Shown here: in pieces, positions 6,504 through 9,992 of the stretch
How positions within the stretch are numbered: the first letter of the stretch is position 1
Layout of the letters: the number at the start of each line of letters is the position of its first letter
The notes under the pieces: generated by a model
Told to the model about the DNA's origin: nothing
The model's input: the letters and a program-made list of their open reading frames with translations, nothing else
The model's database searches: none
Source: an uncultured Acidaminococcus sp.
Lineage (GTDB): Bacteria; Bacillota; Negativicutes; Acidaminococcales; Acidaminococcaceae
Reading direction: 5' to 3'
Length of the DNA stretch: 9,992 nt
NCBI GenBank assembly: GCA_905213155.1
Contig: CAJMHI010000057.1
Coordinates: forward strand, 1-9,992
Made by a program: the position numbers and the translations under genes

Positions 6504-6634
6504 GGCATTCACCACCTTTATAGAATTGCTACTTTCTTACTTACGAATATAGTGTAGCATGGCTTAACAAAAAATTATGTTGTCGTGCAAACATGGACGC
6601 AAACGCATCCTATACAAATTACGTTTTCTGGTAC

Positions 6635-6671
6635 AAAAAAAGAGCCTATGGATTACCTTACCCATAAGCCC
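6635..6671 (-). terminator. Intrinsic terminator of the M15-type peptidase gene
   Basis: On the minus strand a 10-bp stem with two G-U pairs (6662-6671 with 6642-6651) and a 10-nt loop is followed by seven U residues (6635-6641). It starts 18 nt after the peptidase stop. The 130 nt between here and the cupin start contain no further gene; a TATATT near 6549-6554 is a weak -10 candidate for the cupin gene. Confidence 0.85.
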
Positions 6672-6689
6672 CTCGTATAGCATTACGTT

Positions 6690-7367
6690 TTAAATAAAGT
6701 TCTTATAAGAATAGCCGGAATAGCCCCCACGATAATCACGGGGATAGATGGTAATATCATAATGCCCGTTTTCGGGTTCCGGACGGAATTGGTGCTTGTA
6801 CAAAGCCAGCGTCTGCCGCAATACTTTAAACGCACGGGAACCCCAGCCCACACCGTTATTGGAAATATCCACCTTATACCCGTTTTCATGGGAATAGGTC
6901 CCTGTGGAGTGAAATCCTTTTTCGCTGCCACCGGTAATAATAAAATTCACGTTATATTTTCGTGCATTCCGGTTCAGTGTATCCAAAAAGGCCATGGTCG
7001 TAGGTTTAAAGTGGGCTGTATCCGTAACACGGTTATGCCCCCAGGGCGTATGTAATCCTTCTTTGCTGCTCCACTTAATCAAATTGCTCTTGCCAAAATC
7101 CCGCCGGGGTCGGTAGGCTTCCATAGATAACCGGGCAAAATTTTTCTTTGTAATCCGTTCCAGGGGTTCTATTTTGTAAGATTCCTGGCGGGCTGCTTCC
7201 GCCCTCCTGGGTGCAGTAACGGGTGTTGAGGACACCTTATAAGAAAGCTGGGTACGGGGCACCGCCGCTCGGATCGCCACAGCCCGGCTCTTCATCCCGG
7301 CGGCAAAACCCGTCCCCGAACCTGCTACACAGCAAGTAACAAGAACAACGGCTGCCGTTTTTTTCAT
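6690..7367 (-). CDS. Secreted M15-type metallopeptidase (peptidoglycan peptidase-like)
   Basis: The 225-residue product begins MKKTAAVVLVTCCVAG...GFAAG, a signal peptide with likely cleavage near residue 23. A basic, Ala/Pro-rich linker (about 25-75) follows, then a C-terminal peptidase domain (about 95-205). The zinc site of the M15 (D-Ala-D-Ala carboxypeptidase/VanY/hedgehog-like) fold is visible: YSHENGYKVDI gives His160 and Asp167 in the HxxxxxxD pattern, and GHYDI gives His202. It probably cuts peptide cross-links or stem peptides of peptidoglycan outside the membrane; the exact bond is unknown. The frame extends upstream to an ATG at 7430 without a ribosome binding site. The internal ATG at 7367 starts the signal peptide and has GAGGGAG upstream, though at a long spacing (about 12-13 nt), so initiation may be weak. 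Confidence 0.75.
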   Translation of the reverse strand: MKKTAAVVLVTCCVAGSGTGFAAGMKSRAVAIRAAVPRTQLSYKVSSTPVTAPRRAEAARQESYKIEPLERITKKNFARLSMEAYRPRRDFGKSNLIKWSSKEGLHTPWGHNRVTDTAHFKPTTMAFLDTLNRNARKYNVNFIITGGSEKGFHSTGTYSHENGYKVDISNNGVGWGSRAFKVLRQTLALYKHQFRPEPENGHYDITIYPRDYRGGYSGYSYKNFI

Positions 7368-7474
7368 AGAAAGTCCACAGCTCCCTCGTACAAATTGTAT
7401 AACAAAATATGCCAGTCCACTGAAAACCATCTAGACTACATCTACGAAGCAATCTTATCTTACCATATATTGTG

Positions 7475-7506
7475 GTGAAAAAGCGTAGGAAGTCCTAACT
7501 TTTCAC
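7475..7506. repeat. Imperfect inverted repeat between the MATE and peptidase genes
   Basis: GTGAAAA (7475-7481) pairs with TTTTCAC (7500-7506), and inside it TAGG (7486-7489) pairs with CCTA (7494-7497) around a 4-nt loop, with an asymmetric internal loop between the helices. It lies about 35 nt after the MATE stop but has no U tract on the minus strand. It is a poor terminator and could be a transcript-stabilising hairpin or a protein-binding site for the peptidase promoter region. Confidence 0.4.
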
Positions 7507-7539
7507 ATTTTTGCTACATTTGTTTTTGTATTGAGCGGC

Positions 7540-8925
7540 TCATCTTTGCAGATGCAGAGCGCCCCGGATCACATATTTTCGGCATTCCCGGTACACAAAA
7601 ACCAGTACCAATAGTGTCAATGCCCAGCTAATAGGATAACACAACATAAGTGTCATAAAATCAGGACGCAGGGCAAAAACAGTGTACAGCCAAATAATCC
7701 GTACGCTGCAAATCCCCACCATTACTACTAGTGCCGGTGGCAGAGAATACCCATAGCCCCGCAGTGCGCCAGACAAGATATCAATCATCCCGTTTAGATA
7801 TACCATCCCGGATACGATATAAAGCCGGACTACAGCAAAGGCAATGACTTCCGGGTCATTGTTTATTAAGGAAAGCAACTGATGGGAAAAGACCATCACT
7901 GGGGTTTCCACCACCAAAAGAAATGCAGCTTCCACGAAAAAGGCGACCTTTGTGACCTCAAAGCAGCGTCGCAAGTTGCGCGCTCCGTAGTTCTGCCCCA
8001 CAAAAGTAGTGGTAGCCTGACTGAACCCGTTAACGAAGCAATAAATATTAAACTCCAATAAGATTGCAGCTGCTGAGGCAGCCATAGCCGATGTTCCCAG
8101 TCCATTGATAGAAGACTGAATCAATACATTGGACAGGGCAAACACCATGCCCTGCAGACCTGCCGGCACGCCAATGTGCAAGATGCGTTTCATCTCAAAA
8201 GGATCCAAGGACATATGATGCCGTTCCAGGCGAATTTGATCCGGCGTGCGACAAAGGAGGAATAAAAGCATTCCAGCGTTGACAGCAAAAGAGATTACTG
8301 TGCCCCACACCACTCCGGTAAGATCCCAATGAAAGACCCGTACAGATAAAAAGTCCAGTACAATATTTAAAATATTAGCAACCACCAAACTGTATAAGGG
8401 TGTTTTCCCATCTCCGCAGCTGCGGAAAATCGCTGCTTCAAAGTCATACAGGGACAAGAAGGGCAATCCTAGCAAGAACACCCGGATATAGGTAGAAGCC
8501 TGGTCATATACATCTGGAGGCACATCCAGCATCTGAAGCATGGGATAGGCAATCAATTGTCCGATAATAGCCAACAGCAGTCCCATACCCAGGGACATAA
8601 GAATCGCCGTCTGCACGGTCTTTTCCATTTTATCTAATTGTCTGGCCCCAATATACTGAGCAATGACCACGTTACCACCCAGGCTCACCCCGATAAGCAG
8701 CGTGGTTAATAACCCAATGACCGGCATATTATTGCCTACGGCAGCCATGGCGCTTGTACCAACAAAATGGCCCAGAAAAAATATATCTGCCGTATTAAAC
8801 AGCTGTTCAAATAAACCCATGAGACCAATGGGCATAGCAAAGTAAAAGAGCTTATCCGCTATGGAGCCATGGAGCATATCCATAGATTGCTTTTTCTTCT
8901 CTGTCGTCCGAATTTCTGTTTTCAT
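7540..8925 (-). CDS. MATE-family multidrug/organic cation efflux transporter
   Basis: The 461-residue inner-membrane protein has about 12 hydrophobic helices in two homologous halves, as in NorM/MatE proteins that export drugs or organic cations using Na+ or H+. Family hallmarks include the first-helix region FYFAMPIGLMGLFEQLFNTAD, the loop FRSCGDGKTP (about 167-176), VGQNYGA (309-315) and GALRGYG (386-392). The seven-residue string GTSAMAA occurs in both halves (56-62 and 277-283), exposing the internal duplication. The frame extends to a TTG at 8964, but the ATG at 8925 with GAGGT 4 nt upstream is preferred. The substrate is unknown. The gene seems to have its own promoter; no good terminator separates it from the peptidase gene. 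Confidence 0.93.
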   Translation of the reverse strand: MKTEIRTTEKKKQSMDMLHGSIADKLFYFAMPIGLMGLFEQLFNTADIFFLGHFVGTSAMAAVGNNMPVIGLLTTLLIGVSLGGNVVIAQYIGARQLDKMEKTVQTAILMSLGMGLLLAIIGQLIAYPMLQMLDVPPDVYDQASTYIRVFLLGLPFLSLYDFEAAIFRSCGDGKTPLYSLVVANILNIVLDFLSVRVFHWDLTGVVWGTVISFAVNAGMLLFLLCRTPDQIRLERHHMSLDPFEMKRILHIGVPAGLQGMVFALSNVLIQSSINGLGTSAMAASAAAILLEFNIYCFVNGFSQATTTFVGQNYGARNLRRCFEVTKVAFFVEAAFLLVVETPVMVFSHQLLSLINNDPEVIAFAVVRLYIVSGMVYLNGMIDILSGALRGYGYSLPPALVVMVGICSVRIIWLYTVFALRPDFMTLMLCYPISWALTLLVLVFVYRECRKYVIRGALHLQR

Positions 8926-8985
8926 TCTGACCTCAGTCCCGCCTACTGTATCATTGCCTGTCAAATTTGTAATTTCCTACTTGCT

Positions 8986-9014
8986 ACCATAGCGAAAATG
9001 CCGTCTTTTGTCAA
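8986..9014 (-). promoter_or_regulatory. Promoter of the MATE transporter gene
   Basis: On the minus strand a perfect TTGACA (9009-9014) is followed after 17 bp by TATGGT (8986-8991, four of six bases). The -35 begins only a few bases after the U tract of the upstream gene's terminator. The leader would be about 55 nt and contains AAATT ACA AATTT, a small inverted repeat near 8966-8978 that could serve as an operator. Confidence 0.6.
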
Positions 9015-9019
9015 CAGAG

Positions 9020-9071
9020 AAAAACCGACAACCTCCCATCCCCGCCATTGCAGGGCAAAAGGTTATCGGTT
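9020..9071 (-). terminator. Intrinsic terminator of the chagasin-like gene
   Basis: AACCGATAACCT (9060-9071) pairs with AGGTTGTCGGTT (9023-9034) in a 12-bp stem with one G-U pair. The 25-nt loop contains a further CCC/GGG pairing. The minus-strand T run spans 9020-9024, partly inside the stem. It begins 12 nt after the stop of the chagasin-like gene and keeps that transcript out of the MATE gene. Confidence 0.85.
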
Positions 9072-9083
9072 TCTTATTGCGAT

Positions 9084-9935
9084 TTATTCCACAACAAAGT
9101 GGAAGACACGTTCCCGCAAGGGTGCCGTCAGGGTTTTACCATAGGCAGCTTTAATCTGATAGCTTCCTGGGGCATCAAAAGCAGCAAATAAAATAGTTGT
9201 CCCCGGACTGCCTGCGGCGCCTGTAGGATTGACCAGCGGCAAAGTAAAGGAATGACCTAAATTCACAAAGCCAGTATGTCCGCTTTGGTCCACCATAGTC
9301 CAGTTGTTCCCGCTGGTAGGATTGGCTTCCAGATAGAGAGCCACCAATTCTCCTGGCTTCAGATACAGGGTCTTCTCTTCGGCTTCCGGTGTCAGCTTAT
9401 AACTGGTTAAAAGCCGGGATCCTTCAGCCACGTTAATCGCCTTTAAGAGCTTTGTATAGGGAATGGTAACATCCAGTGGTCCCCCTGTCACGGAAGGAAT
9501 GCGCACACCATTTTCCGCAAAGACGAAGGATTTTCCTTCCAGGTATTCTTTGTATTCCGGAACATTGGTATACAGCAGGTCTTTAGCTTCTAAGATCGCT
9601 CCATTTCTGGTATCCAGGTTAAGCCCTGCATAGACGGTGCGATTTCCTTGGGCTTTCAAAATTACGGAAAACAAGGTAGGCCGGTTTACCGTGACCTCAT
9701 AGGAAAGTGCGGCTTGCCCCCCGGCTTCTTTTGCTAAGGCTGCTGCCTGTTCTTTAATCACATGATTTAAGTTATTCTGCTGGTACATTTCCTTTAGGCC
9801 ATCCACATACGGCACTTGCCCCGTAGCTTTTCCGGTACTATAGTTTTCTGTAAGTATGGTCGTATGACCAAACGCAAAGGAAACAACTGGCAGAGAAAAG
9901 GTTAAGGCCGCCACAAGACTTAAGAGTTTCTTCAT
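9084..9935 (-). CDS. Secreted protein with C-terminal chagasin-like (I42) inhibitor domain
   Basis: The 283-residue product starts with a signal peptide (MKKLLSLVAALTFSLPVVSFAFG, cleavage near 22), so it is exported. Residues about 25-180 resemble the DUF4163/DUF3298 pair found in RsiV and PdaC-type envelope proteins, including a strand-rich AGLNLDTRNGAILEAKDLL segment (103-121); this part is less certain. Residues about 188-283 look like an inhibitor I42 (chagasin) domain. NPTSGNNW (205-212) matches the NPTTG loop, a glycine-rich GAAGSPGT loop (239-246) follows, and LRERVFHF (273-280) sits where the RPW/F loop is expected. Chagasins block papain-family cysteine proteases. ATG at 9935 is kept because the signal peptide starts there, although the AAGGA site is unusually close (3 nt). 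No promoter is evident in the 57 nt available. Confidence 0.7.
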   Translation of the reverse strand: MKKLLSLVAALTFSLPVVSFAFGHTTILTENYSTGKATGQVPYVDGLKEMYQQNNLNHVIKEQAAALAKEAGGQAALSYEVTVNRPTLFSVILKAQGNRTVYAGLNLDTRNGAILEAKDLLYTNVPEYKEYLEGKSFVFAENGVRIPSVTGGPLDVTIPYTKLLKAINVAEGSRLLTSYKLTPEAEEKTLYLKPGELVALYLEANPTSGNNWTMVDQSGHTGFVNLGHSFTLPLVNPTGAAGSPGTTILFAAFDAPGSYQIKAAYGKTLTAPLRERVFHFVVE

Positions 9936-9992
9936 GATTCCTTGTATGATAATTACAGAAGCAAAATCACCATTTTCCTTTCTTTAGATTCT

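Noticed and set aside
8926..8964. TTG start for the MATE protein
   Set aside because: The TTG at 8964 has no ribosome binding site and overlaps a promoter-like TTGACA; the ATG at 8925 has GAGGT at a usable distance and gives a normal-length protein.
1..9992. Mobile element, CRISPR array, tRNA or toxin-antitoxin content
   Set aside because: No transposase, integrase, spaced direct repeats, cloverleaf or paired small toxin-antitoxin genes were found on either strand; gene order looks like ordinary chromosome.

Overview
The window carries housekeeping and accessory genes of a Gram-positive-type anaerobe. Three things suggest Bacillota: a T-box leader in front of thrS, a YlbF/YmcA-family gene, and strong Shine-Dalgarno sites with short intrinsic terminators. 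The general look of the proteins and the moderate base composition would fit Negativicutes (for example the Acidaminococcaceae), but that is an impression, not a demonstrated placement. No insertion sequence, phage gene, CRISPR array, tRNA or rRNA was seen.

Layout, left to right. Positions 1-2340 hold a minus-strand operon read from right to left: ylbF-like gene, murB, then an EamA/DMT transporter. The gaps are 1 nt and an 8-nt overlap. A very short ORF with a strong ribosome binding site follows at the left edge. A candidate promoter and the thrS terminator separate this operon from thrS (2404-4308). thrS is preceded by a complete threonine T-box leader (about 4315-4597) and a promoter with two perfect consensus hexamers. 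At 4850-5413, on the plus strand, is the only plus-strand gene: a small SAM-dependent methyltransferase resembling phospholipid N-methyltransferases, with its own terminator.

The stretch at 5534-5815 has no convincing protein gene. Its minus strand has a near-consensus promoter placed just after the terminator of the neighbouring cupin gene, followed by about 210 nt rich in hairpins whose two ends pair over 9 bp. I read this as a free-standing structured non-coding RNA, and it is the most interesting item in the window.

From 5850 to 9935 there are four minus-strand genes that look like separate or loosely linked units: a bicupin protein, a secreted M15-type peptidase, a MATE-family efflux pump, and a secreted two-domain protein with a C-terminal chagasin-like (I42) cysteine protease inhibitor domain. 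Intrinsic terminators follow the cupin, peptidase and chagasin-like genes; none is clear after the MATE gene.

Functional themes are cell-wall synthesis and turnover (MurB, M15 peptidase), threonine charging with tRNA-controlled expression (ThrS/T-box), membrane transport (DMT, MATE), and envelope or secreted functions (methyltransferase, chagasin-like protein). No single pathway ties them together. For several genes the ribosome binding site or signal peptide points to a start downstream of the longest possible ORF, and those starts are used here.
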